Below, in pieces: positions 7,617 to 15,636 of a stretch of DNA of 60,146 nt. Origin of the DNA: Gemmobacter lanyuensis (GTDB lineage Bacteria; Pseudomonadota; Alphaproteobacteria; Rhodobacterales; Rhodobacteraceae). The DNA is taken from NCBI RefSeq assembly GCF_014652355.1, contig NZ_BMYQ01000001.1:1-60146 (forward strand), written 5' to 3'. Positions within the stretch are counted from its first letter, which is position 1. Each line of letters starts with the position of its first letter. Under the pieces are notes generated by a model, which was given only the letters and a program-made list of their open reading frames with translations, was not told the DNA's origin and searched no databases. The translations under genes were made by a program, and so were the position numbers.

Positions 7617-9029
7617 ATGACGGATTCGCCCCTGATCCTGTGGTTCCGCCGCGACCTGCGGCTGGCCGATCACCCCATGCTGTCGCAGGCGGTGGCCACG
7701 GGGCGCCCGCTTCTGCCGGTCTTCATCCTTGACCCCGAAACCGAAGCGATCGGCGCCGCGCCGAAGTGGCGTCTGGGGCTGGCCATCGCCGCCTTTGCCG
7801 AAACGCTGGAGCGGATGGGCAGCCGTCTGATCCTGCGGCGCGGCCCCGCGCTTGAGGTTCTGCGCGCGCTGATTTCCGAAACCGGCGCGGGCGGTGTGCA
7901 CTGGAGCCGGGCCTATGATCCCGCCTCGAAGGCCCGGGACACGGCGGTGAAAACCGCCCTTCGCACCGCAGGGATTGCGGCGGAAAGCCATGCGGGCTTC
8001 CTGCTGCACGAACCCTGGACGGTGCAGACCGGGCAGGGGGGCTTTTACCGCGTCTATACCCCCTACTGGAACGCCGTTCGCGGTCGCGATGTGGGCGCGC
8101 CCTTGCCCGCCCCCCGCAGCTTGCCTGCGCCTACCGCCTGGCCTGCGTCGGACCGGATCGCTGATTGGCAGATGGGCGCGGCCATGCGCCGGGGGGCGGC
8201 CGTCTGCCTGCCCTATCAGGCGGTGGGTGAGGCTGCGGCGCAGACCCGGCTTGAGACCTTCATTTCCACCAAGGTGCAGGTCTATCGAGAGGCGCGCGAT
8301 TTTCCGGCGCGTGACGCGACCTCGCGCCTGTCTGAAAATCTGACCTATGGCGAAATCTCGCCCCGGCAGGTCTGGCATGCAGGGCAACGCGCCCGGCAGG
8401 AGGGAGCTGCGGGGGCCGAGCATTTCCTCAAGGAACTGGTCTGGCGCGAATTCGCCTGGGCGCTGATGCATCACACCCCCCATATCGCCCAGGAAAACTG
8501 GCGCGAGGATTGGAAGGATTTCCCCTGGCGCGGCGACAACCCCGATGCCGAACGCTGGAAACGTGGCCAGACCGGTGAGCCTTTCGTCGATGCCGCCATG
8601 CGTGAGATGTATGTGACCGGCACCATGCACAACCGGGCGCGAATGATTGTGGGCTCTTACCTCACCAAACATCTGCTGACGGATTGGCGCGTGGGTCTGG
8701 ATTGGTTCGCCGATTGCCTGACCGACTGGGACCCGGCCGCCAATGCGATGGGCTGGCAATGGGTGGCGGGCTGCGGCCCCGATGCAGCCCCCTATTTCCG
8801 CGTCTTCAACCCGGCAGGCCAGGCCGAGAAGTTCGATCCTGACGCCCGCTATCGCCGCCGCTTCATTGCCGAACTCAGCCGCAATCCGGGCGCCGAGGTG
8901 CTGTCCTGGTATGCGGCAACCCCCCGGTCCTGGGGCCTGCAACCGGGGGCGGCTTACCCCTTGCCCCTTATCCCGCTGGATCAGGGACGCGCGCGCGCCC
9001 TGGCCGCTTACGCGCAACGAAAGGCTTGA
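7617..9029 (+). CDS. phrB: Deoxyribodipyrimidine photolyase
   Basis: A 470-residue flavoprotein that splits UV-induced cyclobutane pyrimidine dimers using blue light. The start MTDSPLILWFRRDLRLADHPML is the antenna (Rossmann) domain. The C-terminal FAD-binding helical domain includes ENLTYGEISPRQVW, WREFAWALMHH, TGEPFVDAAMREMYVTG, MHNRARMIVGSYLTKHL and the WQWVAGCGPDAAPYFRVFNP block. The ATG at 7617 is chosen with GAGGAAC upstream. It is the first gene of a run with cfa, trgA and trgB and carries a sigma-E-like promoter, consistent with induction by light and singlet oxygen. A second photolyase-like gene lies at 40237-41733. Confidence 0.93.
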   Translation: MTDSPLILWFRRDLRLADHPMLSQAVATGRPLLPVFILDPETEAIGAAPKWRLGLAIAAFAETLERMGSRLILRRGPALEVLRALISETGAGGVHWSRAYDPASKARDTAVKTALRTAGIAAESHAGFLLHEPWTVQTGQGGFYRVYTPYWNAVRGRDVGAPLPAPRSLPAPTAWPASDRIADWQMGAAMRRGAAVCLPYQAVGEAAAQTRLETFISTKVQVYREARDFPARDATSRLSENLTYGEISPRQVWHAGQRARQEGAAGAEHFLKELVWREFAWALMHHTPHIAQENWREDWKDFPWRGDNPDAERWKRGQTGEPFVDAAMREMYVTGTMHNRARMIVGSYLTKHLLTDWRVGLDWFADCLTDWDPAANAMGWQWVAGCGPDAAPYFRVFNPAGQAEKFDPDARYRRRFIAELSRNPGAEVLSWYAATPRSWGLQPGAAYPLPLIPLDQGRARALAAYAQRKA

Positions 9030-9083
9030 GCTATGGACCCGCATGGGAAACACTCGGTTCTGTCACCTGTGGGAGGTGCGCGC

Positions 9084-10298
9084 ATGAGCGACATTTCAGA
9101 CAAGGCCGAACGGCACGATCTGCCCCGCTACTTCACCCATGTGATGCGGGTGCTGCAAAAGCTGCAGGTCGGGCGGCTGGATTTCGTGCTGCCCGACGGG
9201 CGGCGCTTTCGGGCCGAGGGGGCCGCGCCCGGCCCGCAGGCAGAGATCCGCATTCATAATCTTGATATCTTTGCTCGCCTGATCCGCGAAGGCGAGTTGG
9301 GCTTTTGCGATGCCTATCTGGACGGCGATTGGGATACGCCCGATCTGCAGGCCTTCATGGATCTGGTGCAGGTGCCGGCCAATAACGCCGTCAACGATGG
9401 CTTTCCCGGCATGGGTTTGGTGCGCGCCTATGAAAAGCTGCGCCATGTGCTGCGGTCGAACTCGCGGCGTCAGGCCCGGCGCAACATCTCGTATCACTAC
9501 GACCTTGGGAATGATTTCTACGCGCTCTGGCTCGACCGGACGATGACCTATTCCAGCGCGCTTTTCCGCGACGGGCAAGAAAGCCTTGAGGCCGCGCAGA
9601 ATGCAAAATACGCGGCCCTGGTGGATCGGCTGGGGGTGAAGCCCGGCGATCATGTGCTGGAAATCGGCTGCGGCTGGGGGGGCTTTGCCGAATATGCGGC
9701 GGGGGTGCGGGGGTTGCGGCTGACCTGCCTGACCATCTCGCGCGAGCAATATGAGTTTGCCGTGGCGCGGATGGCGCGGGCAGGGCTGTCTGACCGGGTG
9801 ACGATCAAGCTGCAGGATTACCGCGATGAACGCGGCACCTATGATGGCATCGCCTCGATCGAGATGTTCGAGGCCGTGGGCGAGAAATACTGGCCGGTCT
9901 ATTTCGCCGCCGTGCGGGACCGGCTGAAGCCCGGCGCGCGCGCGACGCTGCAAATCATCACCGTGCCGGACCACCGCTTTGCCGCCTATCGCAAGACGGT
10001 TGATTTCATTCAGAAATACATCTTCCCGGGCGGGATGCTGCCCTCGCCTTCGGCGCTCAGGTCGCAGGCCCAGCAAGCAGGGCTGCATGTCACCGGATCG
10101 GCGGAATTCGGCGAAAGCTACAGCCAGACGCTGCGCCGCTGGTATGACACCTTCAACCAGCGCTGGCCCGAGGTGGCGCGCCTTGGCTTTGATGACCGTT
10201 TCCGCCGGATGTGGAATTTCTACCTCACCTCTTGCGCGGGCGCGTTTGAGGGCGGAAACTGCGACGTGACACAGATCACCGTAACGCGCCCGGCCTGA
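9084..10298 (+). CDS. cfa: Cyclopropane-fatty-acyl-phospholipid synthase family methyltransferase
   Basis: A 404-residue SAM-dependent enzyme that methylates double bonds of membrane lipid acyl chains. The ATG at 9084 follows GGGAGGTG. Features are ISYHYDLGNDFYALWLDRTMTYSS (family signature, cited in part), the SAM motif LEIGCGWGGFAEYAA, EMFEAVGEKYWPVYF with the lipid-binding region, and a C-terminal block EFGESYSQTLRRWYDTF. It lies 54 bases after the photolyase. In R. sphaeroides the equivalent photolyase-cfaS pair belongs to the sigma-E singlet-oxygen response, which supports a membrane-protection role. Confidence 0.9.
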   Translation: MSDISDKAERHDLPRYFTHVMRVLQKLQVGRLDFVLPDGRRFRAEGAAPGPQAEIRIHNLDIFARLIREGELGFCDAYLDGDWDTPDLQAFMDLVQVPANNAVNDGFPGMGLVRAYEKLRHVLRSNSRRQARRNISYHYDLGNDFYALWLDRTMTYSSALFRDGQESLEAAQNAKYAALVDRLGVKPGDHVLEIGCGWGGFAEYAAGVRGLRLTCLTISREQYEFAVARMARAGLSDRVTIKLQDYRDERGTYDGIASIEMFEAVGEKYWPVYFAAVRDRLKPGARATLQIITVPDHRFAAYRKTVDFIQKYIFPGGMLPSPSALRSQAQQAGLHVTGSAEFGESYSQTLRRWYDTFNQRWPEVARLGFDDRFRRMWNFYLTSCAGAFEGGNCDVTQITVTRPA

Positions 10299-10329
10299 AC
10301 CAGGGGCGCGACCAAGCGCAGGGGGCAGG

Positions 10330-10770
10330 ATGCCGACGGCCGGAAAACTTGCAGGGGCGGTGATCTTTGCCGCCCTCGGATATGTCATAGCCGAGGCCTA
10401 TGCCATGAACCTGCCACCGGGCACGGCCTTTCCCGCCTTCGGTGCGGGGCTGGCGCTGCTGGGGCTGATCTGCGGCTGGCGCATCGTCGGCGCGCAGGCG
10501 CGCAGCGGTCTGGTCGGCGCGCTGAACGGGGGGCTTCAGACCGCGGTCACGATGGTGTTCCTTGGGCTGTTCTTCTTTTCAACCTGGCAGATGATCCTGA
10601 AATCGCTGCGGAAAATGTATGATGGCCCGTTTGAGGCCGTGGTCGGGATTTTTGAGATGATGGTGGAATATGGCAGCTATGCCATGACGCCTCGGGTGCT
10701 GGGGCTGATGGTCGTGGGCGGCTTCGTCTGCGGCTGGCTGACCGGGATGATCGGGCGTCGTTACCCATGA
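10330..10770 (+). CDS. trgA: TrgA family membrane protein
   Basis: A 146-residue integral membrane protein with four likely transmembrane segments: about residues 5-22, 30-50, 65-87 and 120-140. It matches the TrgA family named from the R. sphaeroides tellurite-resistance locus trgAB. The start MPTAGKLAGAVIFAALGYV follows a CAGGGGG sequence. It lies 31 bases after cfa and overlaps trgB by ATGA, so it is co-transcribed with them. The molecular role is not established. Conservation of the trgA-trgB pair and the membrane location support a stress or membrane function rather than a dedicated tellurite pump. Confidence 0.85.
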   Translation: MPTAGKLAGAVIFAALGYVIAEAYAMNLPPGTAFPAFGAGLALLGLICGWRIVGAQARSGLVGALNGGLQTAVTMVFLGLFFFSTWQMILKSLRKMYDGPFEAVVGIFEMMVEYGSYAMTPRVLGLMVVGGFVCGWLTGMIGRRYP

Positions 10771-11888
10771 CCGACCTTTTCTTCTACGGCACGCTCTGCC
10801 ACCTGCCGCTTCTGGAAACCGTGCTGGCCCGTCCGGTTGACGTGGAACCTGCGACCCTGCCGGGCCATCGCGTGCAGTGGTCGGCGGAAGGGGCCTGGCC
10901 CGTTCTGGTGCCAGATCCGGGGGCCGCGGCCCAAGGGATGCTGTTGCGGGGCGCCACGGCCGAGGATCTGGACCGGCTGGATTACTATGAAGGCGGCTTT
11001 GGCTATGAAACGGCCCTTCTGCGCTTGGCGGCGCCGGAGGCAGAGGCGCTGGTCTATCTGCCGCCCGCCGGGGCGCCGGTTGCGGGGCCTTGGTCGTTGG
11101 CCGATTGGCAGCGTGACTGGGCCGAGGTTGCGGTTGCCACGGCTGCCGATGTCATGGCGCTGCGCGGGCAGCGCGCGGCGGCGGATGTCGTGCGCCGCTA
11201 TCGCCTGATGCTCGTGCGTGGGGCAAGCCGGGTGCGGGCGGCCGCGACACCCCCGACCACCCGCCGCCACCGCGCCACCCCCGATGATGTGGTCGTCGAG
11301 CGTTTTGCCCAGCCCTATGCCAATTTCTTCGCGATCGAGGAATATGACCTCCGTTTCCGCCGCTTTGACGGCAGCCTGAGCGACAGGATCAACCGGGCAG
11401 TCTTTGTTTCGGGCGATGCGGTGACGGTGCTGCCCTATGATCCCGCCCGCGACCGCGTGCTGGTGATCGAACAGTTCCGCGCCGGTCCCTATGGGCGCGG
11501 CGATCCGCAGCCCTGGCTGATCGAGGCGATTGCCGGGCGCATCGACCCCGGCGAAACCCCCGAAGAGGCCGCGCGGCGCGAGGCCGAGGAAGAGGCGGGC
11601 CTGCATCTGGGGGCGCTGGAAAAGGTCGCGCAATATTACGCCTCGCCGGGGGCCAAAAGCGAATACCTCTATTCCTATGTCGCGCTCTGCGACCTGCCCG
11701 ACGGGGTGGAGGGCGTCTTTGGCGTTGCGGGAGAGGCCGAGGATATCCGCGGCCATCTGATCAGCTTTGACGCCTTCATGGGGCTGGTTGCCAGCGGTGA
11801 GGTCGACAATGCCCCGCTTCTGGTGACAGCGCTGTGGTTGCAGCGCGAGCGCGCGCGGCTGCGGGCGGGTCAGGCGCCGGGGCCGTAA
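10767..11888 (+). CDS. trgB: TrgB: gamma-glutamylcyclotransferase-like plus Nudix hydrolase
   Basis: A 373-residue two-domain protein. Residues 1-120 form a gamma-glutamylcyclotransferase-like (AIG2) fold with the YGTL motif near the start (LFFYGTLCHLPLLE) and YYEGGFGYE. Residues about 170-370 form a Nudix domain of ADP-ribose pyrophosphatase type, with a complete Nudix box GRIDPGETPEEAARREAEEE continuing AGL, where the metal-binding Glu residues are present. It overlaps trgA by 4 bases. The 3' end overlaps the convergent LysR gene by 19 bases. The fusion is the known TrgB architecture in Rhodobacterales. Likely reactions are hydrolysis of a nucleotide sugar and cleavage of a gamma-glutamyl amine, with substrates unproven. 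Confidence 0.88.
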   Translation: MTDLFFYGTLCHLPLLETVLARPVDVEPATLPGHRVQWSAEGAWPVLVPDPGAAAQGMLLRGATAEDLDRLDYYEGGFGYETALLRLAAPEAEALVYLPPAGAPVAGPWSLADWQRDWAEVAVATAADVMALRGQRAAADVVRRYRLMLVRGASRVRAAATPPTTRRHRATPDDVVVERFAQPYANFFAIEEYDLRFRRFDGSLSDRINRAVFVSGDAVTVLPYDPARDRVLVIEQFRAGPYGRGDPQPWLIEAIAGRIDPGETPEEAARREAEEEAGLHLGALEKVAQYYASPGAKSEYLYSYVALCDLPDGVEGVFGVAGEAEDIRGHLISFDAFMGLVASGEVDNAPLLVTALWLQRERARLRAGQAPGP

Positions 11889-12832
11889 ACCCGCGCCTCG
11901 GGCGGGCTGGCGTCCAGCAGGGCTTGCAGGATCGTGCGCAAGGCGGTTTCCGCGCGGTTCGGGCGCTGGCCGGGGTTCAGCACCAGATGCACGTCGATGG
12001 CGGGCGGGTCGTCATGGGGGGGCAGCCGCCAGAGCCGCCCTTGCGCCACATCCTCTGCCGCCACATGCAGGGGCAGGGGGCCTATGCCGATCCCGGCCAG
12101 GATCATGCGGCGCACCTCTTCAAGATGCGTGGCCTGACCCACCGGGCCCGACAGGCCCGCGCGCTGACGCAGGTCTGCCACCGCCGCCAGCGCATCACCC
12201 AGACGGTCGGTCAGAAAGCTGACTGCGGCATGGCCCGCAAGATCCGAAAGGCCGACGTCGCGCCCAAACAGCGGATGGGGCGGCCCACAGAAAAGCCCAA
12301 AGAATTCGCGGTAAAAGACCCGCGTCTCAAGCCGCGCCGGCGGATCGGTCAGCAGGCAGATCGCAAGGCTCGCCTGTTGGTTCGCCACCCGCGCCACCGC
12401 CTCGCGCGAGGAGAGAATGTCGATCGACAGCGTGGCCTTGGGGAAGTCCGCATGAAACCGTTGCAACGCCTGATCCAGCAAAGGCGAGACGACATGCGAG
12501 GCGAGCGCGAGGCTCACCTCACCCGCAACCTCGCCCGCGGCCTCTTCCATCGCAAGGCTGGCGCGCAGGATGGCCGCGCGCACGGCCTCGGCCTCGGGCA
12601 ACAGGGCCTGCCCCTGCGGTGTCAGTTGGAACGCCCCCGGTGCGCGGTCGATCAGGCGATGGCCTGCCCGATCCTCAAGCCGTTTCAGCGCCTGACTGAC
12701 CGCGGGTTGCTTCAGGCCCAGCCGGTCGGCGGCCCCGGTGATGGATCGCGCCTCGGCCAGCGCGAGGAAGACGCGCAAAAGGCTCCAATCCAGATCACGG
12801 GCGAAGATTTCGGCGGGGGACAAGCGGCGCAT
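11870..12832 (-). CDS. LysR family transcriptional regulator
   Basis: A 320-residue regulator, a normal LysR length from the ATG at 12832. A longer in-frame start at 12898 would put 22 extra residues ahead. The winged HTH (about residues 12-70) reads LDWSLLRVFLALAEARSITG, with the following AADRLGLKQPAVSQALKRLE. An effector-binding domain fills the rest. It is divergent from the aminotransferase operon, and the 106-bp spacer holds the palindrome ATTGATCTTATCAAT immediately before its own start. It most likely controls that operon and represses itself in the usual LysR manner. The effector is unknown but is presumably an amine or keto acid of that pathway. Confidence 0.9.
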   Translation of the reverse strand: MRRLSPAEIFARDLDWSLLRVFLALAEARSITGAADRLGLKQPAVSQALKRLEDRAGHRLIDRAPGAFQLTPQGQALLPEAEAVRAAILRASLAMEEAAGEVAGEVSLALASHVVSPLLDQALQRFHADFPKATLSIDILSSREAVARVANQQASLAICLLTDPPARLETRVFYREFFGLFCGPPHPLFGRDVGLSDLAGHAAVSFLTDRLGDALAAVADLRQRAGLSGPVGQATHLEEVRRMILAGIGIGPLPLHVAAEDVAQGRLWRLPPHDDPPAIDVHLVLNPGQRPNRAETALRTILQALLDASPPEARVYGPGA

Positions 12833-12835
12833 GAC

Positions 12836-12850
12836 ATTGATCTTATCAAT
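12836..12850. promoter_or_regulatory. Candidate LysR operator palindrome
   Basis: A perfect 6-bp inverted repeat, ATTGAT-CTT-ATCAAT, lies in the lysR / aminotransferase spacer just before the lysR start. It has the T-N-A dyad form of LysR sites. Confidence 0.5.
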
Positions 12851-12938
12851 GCGTATGATTTTGACAATCGATTTTGAGAATGAAAGCCCTTCCGACATAG
12901 TCAGCGCAGCACCGCCAGACCTGTTGGGAATCCCGCCG

Positions 12939-14276
12939 ATGAGCCACCTGTTCTACCTTTCTACCGCCGCTCGCCCCATGCTCGACCGGGCCGAGGGCAT
13001 CTATATCTGGGACACCGCCGGGCGGCGCTTCATCGACGGCTCGTCTGGCGCGATGGTCAGCAATATCGGCCACAGCAACCCGCGCGTGCTGGCTGCGATG
13101 AAGGCGCAGATGGATCGGGCGACCTTTGGCTACCGGCTGCATTTTGAAACCGAACCGGGGGAACGTCTGGCGGAAAAGGTGGCCAGCCTGTGCCCCGCGG
13201 GGATGGAGAAGGTGTTTTTCGTTTCGGGCGGGTCCGAGGCGTTGGAAAGTGCTGTGAAGCTGGCCCGGCAATATGCCGTTGTCACCGGGCAGGGCGCGCG
13301 CTGGAAGGTGATCTCGCGCTTTCCCTGCTATCATGGATCAACCCTCGGGGCGCTGTCGCTGACGGGCTATGATCCCCTGACCGATCCTTTCCGCCCCCTG
13401 ATGGTCGAGATGCCCAAGATCCCGGCGCCGCGCGCCTATCTGGATGGGCTGGACATGGACGACCCCGCCACCGGCGAACATTATGCCGCGATGCTGGAGG
13501 CGAAGATTCTGGCCGAGGGGCCGGACACCGTGCTGGCCTTCATTCAGGAACCCGTGGGCGGCGCCTCGACCGGGGCGCTGGTCCCGCCGGCAGGCTACAT
13601 GCAGGCGGTGCGGCGGATCTGCGACCGCTACGGCATTCTCCTGATCCATGACGAGGTGATGAGCGGCGGCGGTCGGGTCGGTGCCTTCCTTGGCGGTGAT
13701 CTCTGGGGGGTGGTGCCGGATATTCTGGCGATTTCCAAGGGGTTCGGGGCAGGCTATGCACCGCTGGGGGCCATGGTTGCACAGGAACGGATTGTCGATG
13801 CGGTGCAGGGGGCGGGTGGCTTTCTGCACGGTCATACCTATGCGGGCAACCCGCTGGCCTGCAGCGCAGGTCTTGCCGTTTTGGAAGAGATCGAGCGGCA
13901 GGACATGATGGCCAATTGCCGCCACGTCGGCACCCTGCTGAAGGCGCGGCTTGAGGCGCTGATGCAGCGTTTCGGCTTTATCGGCGATGTGCGGGGCAAG
14001 GGGTTGCTTCTGGCGTTCGAACTGGTGGCCGACCGGCAGACCATGGCACCCCTGCCGCCCGATCTGCGCGCCTTCAACACGCTGGTCGAACTCGCCTACG
14101 AGGAACAGCTGATCATCTATTCCCGCCGCACCCGCGGGGGGCGGTCGGGCGATCACTTCCTGCTGTGCCCGCCGATGATCACGACCGAGCCGCAGGTGGA
14201 CGAGATCATGGAGAAACTGACCCGCGCGCTGACCCGCTTTGCGGATGCCCATGTGCAGGCGGGGCAGCTGGCATGA
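12939..14276 (+). CDS. Class III aminotransferase
   Basis: A 445-residue PLP-dependent omega-type aminotransferase. The start MSHLFYLSTAARPMLDRAEG begins where family members do. No clear Shine-Dalgarno precedes it. Landmarks are the FVSGGSEALESAVKLAR phosphate-binding loop, YHGSTLGALSLTG, FIQEPVGGAS, LLIHDEVMSGGGRVG with the cofactor Asp, the lysine in LAISKGFGAGYAPLGA, and FLHGHTYAGNPLACSAG. It is the first gene of a four-gene operon with overlapping stops and starts. Class III enzymes typically transfer the terminal amino group of diamines, beta-alanine or gamma-aminobutyrate. With a polyamine deacetylase downstream, an acetylated or free diamine derivative is a reasonable substrate guess. 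Confidence 0.92.
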   Translation: MSHLFYLSTAARPMLDRAEGIYIWDTAGRRFIDGSSGAMVSNIGHSNPRVLAAMKAQMDRATFGYRLHFETEPGERLAEKVASLCPAGMEKVFFVSGGSEALESAVKLARQYAVVTGQGARWKVISRFPCYHGSTLGALSLTGYDPLTDPFRPLMVEMPKIPAPRAYLDGLDMDDPATGEHYAAMLEAKILAEGPDTVLAFIQEPVGGASTGALVPPAGYMQAVRRICDRYGILLIHDEVMSGGGRVGAFLGGDLWGVVPDILAISKGFGAGYAPLGAMVAQERIVDAVQGAGGFLHGHTYAGNPLACSAGLAVLEEIERQDMMANCRHVGTLLKARLEALMQRFGFIGDVRGKGLLLAFELVADRQTMAPLPPDLRAFNTLVELAYEEQLIIYSRRTRGGRSGDHFLLCPPMITTEPQVDEIMEKLTRALTRFADAHVQAGQLA

Positions 14277-15190
14277 AGATCATCATTTCCTGCGCGATCA
14301 CCGGGTCGATCCATACGCCCTCGATGTCGCCCCATCTGCCCTACCGGGCCGAGGATATTGCCGCACAGGCGGTGGGAGCGGCAGCAGCGGGGGCGGCGAT
14401 CCTGCATCTGCATGCGCGTAACCCCGACGATGGCCGCCCCTCGGCCGATCCGGATCATTGGCGCGGCTTTCTGCCCGCGATTTCGGCCGGGACGGATGCG
14501 GTGGTGAACATGACCACCGGAGGGTCGGCGGTGATGACGCTGGATCAGCGTCTGGCCGCCCCCCTGACCTTTGCGCCGGAAATGTGCAGCCTGAACATGG
14601 GGACGATGAACTTCGCGCTTTATCCCATGGCGGCCAAGCCCCGCGACTGGCGCTTTGACTGGGAAGAGCCGTTCTTGCGGGGCAGCGATGATCTGGTCTT
14701 CAAGAACACCCCGCGCGACATTGCGGGCGTCTTGCAACAGATGGGGGCCGAGCGCGGGGCGCGCTTCGAATTCGAATGTTACGACGTGGGGCATGTTTAC
14801 ATGTTGCGCCATTTCGTCGATCGCGGGCTGATCACCGGGCCGATCTTCCTGCAATTCGCCATGGGCGTGCTGGGCGGCATTGCGGCAGAACCCGAACATC
14901 TGCTGCATCTGAAACAGACGGCCGACCGGCTGTTTGACCGCTATGAATGGTCGGTGCTGGCGGCCGGACGGCGGCAGTTCGACATGGCCGCGCTGGCCGC
15001 CACAATGGGCGGGCATGTGCGCGTGGGGCTGGAAGACAATCTCTTTCTTGCCAAGGGCGTGTTGGCGCGGTCGAATGCCGAACAGGTGGAAAAGGTGCGC
15101 GGCATCGTCGAGGCGCTGGGGCGCACGGTCGCCACGCCCGATGAGGCCCGCGCCCTGTTGGGCCTGAAAGGCAAGGTGGACTTCGCATGA
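14273..15190 (+). CDS. BKACE family beta-keto acid cleavage enzyme (DUF849)
   Basis: A 305-residue protein whose ATG overlaps the aminotransferase stop (ATGA). It has the Zn-binding and catalytic motifs of the BKACE family: ILHLHARNPDDGRPS, MTTGGSAVMTLDQR, MCSLNMGTMNF, FEFECYDVGHVYML and GGHVRVGLEDNLFLAKG. Members condense a beta-keto acid with acetyl-CoA to release acetoacetate and a new CoA ester; the founding case is 3-keto-5-aminohexanoate in lysine fermentation. Placement after an aminotransferase suggests that the keto acid arises in this operon. The substrate class cannot be fixed by eye. Confidence 0.9.
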   Translation: MKIIISCAITGSIHTPSMSPHLPYRAEDIAAQAVGAAAAGAAILHLHARNPDDGRPSADPDHWRGFLPAISAGTDAVVNMTTGGSAVMTLDQRLAAPLTFAPEMCSLNMGTMNFALYPMAAKPRDWRFDWEEPFLRGSDDLVFKNTPRDIAGVLQQMGAERGARFEFECYDVGHVYMLRHFVDRGLITGPIFLQFAMGVLGGIAAEPEHLLHLKQTADRLFDRYEWSVLAAGRRQFDMAALAATMGGHVRVGLEDNLFLAKGVLARSNAEQVEKVRGIVEALGRTVATPDEARALLGLKGKVDFA

Positions 15191-15636
15191 TCCGGGCGGC
15201 AACGGGGGCGGATGCGGGGCGTGTGTTTGCGGCGCTTTGCGATCTGGCGGCAGAGATGGACGATCCCTTCCGCAGCGACCTGCGGCAGGTCAGCCGTGCG
15301 CTCGACAGTGGTGCCGCGCGCGCCATGCTGGCCGATGACGGCGCGGCGGGCGTGGCGCTCTGGTCGCCGTTCCTGTCGACCACGCGGGGGGCGACGGGGG
15401 CCTATGTCAGCGATCTGTGGGTGGCCGGGGATCAGCGTGGCAGCGGTCTGGGCATGCGGCTTCTGGCCGCGGTGCGCGATGCGGCGGCGGCGGAGTTCGG
15501 CGCAGTGTTCCTGCGGCTTGCGGTCTATGATGACAATGCCGCCGCGCGGCGGTTCTATGACCGGCTGGGCTTTCGGCCCAAGCCTGATGAAATCTGGCTG
15601 ACGCTGGAAGGCCCGGCGCTGGAGGCGCTTGCATGA
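15187..15636 (+). CDS. GNAT family N-acetyltransferase
   Basis: A 149-residue protein whose start overlaps the BKACE gene by ATGA. The GNAT fold is visible: a strand ending in YVSDLWVAGDQRGSGLGMRLL, which includes the acetyl-CoA loop (Q/R-x-x-G-x-G), then FLRLAVYDDNAAARRFYDRLGF in the C-terminal part. It probably acetylates an amine. Its partner immediately downstream is an acetylpolyamine deacetylase-like enzyme, so the operon contains both an acetylating and a deacetylating activity. This is either a pathway detail or a sign that the two act on different molecules. Confidence 0.85.
   Translation: MIRAATGADAGRVFAALCDLAAEMDDPFRSDLRQVSRALDSGAARAMLADDGAAGVALWSPFLSTTRGATGAYVSDLWVAGDQRGSGLGMRLLAAVRDAAAAEFGAVFLRLAVYDDNAAARRFYDRLGFRPKPDEIWLTLEGPALEALA

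Noticed and set aside
7404-9053. 549-codon minus-strand frame
   Set aside because: It is antisense to the photolyase, whose motifs on the plus strand are clear.
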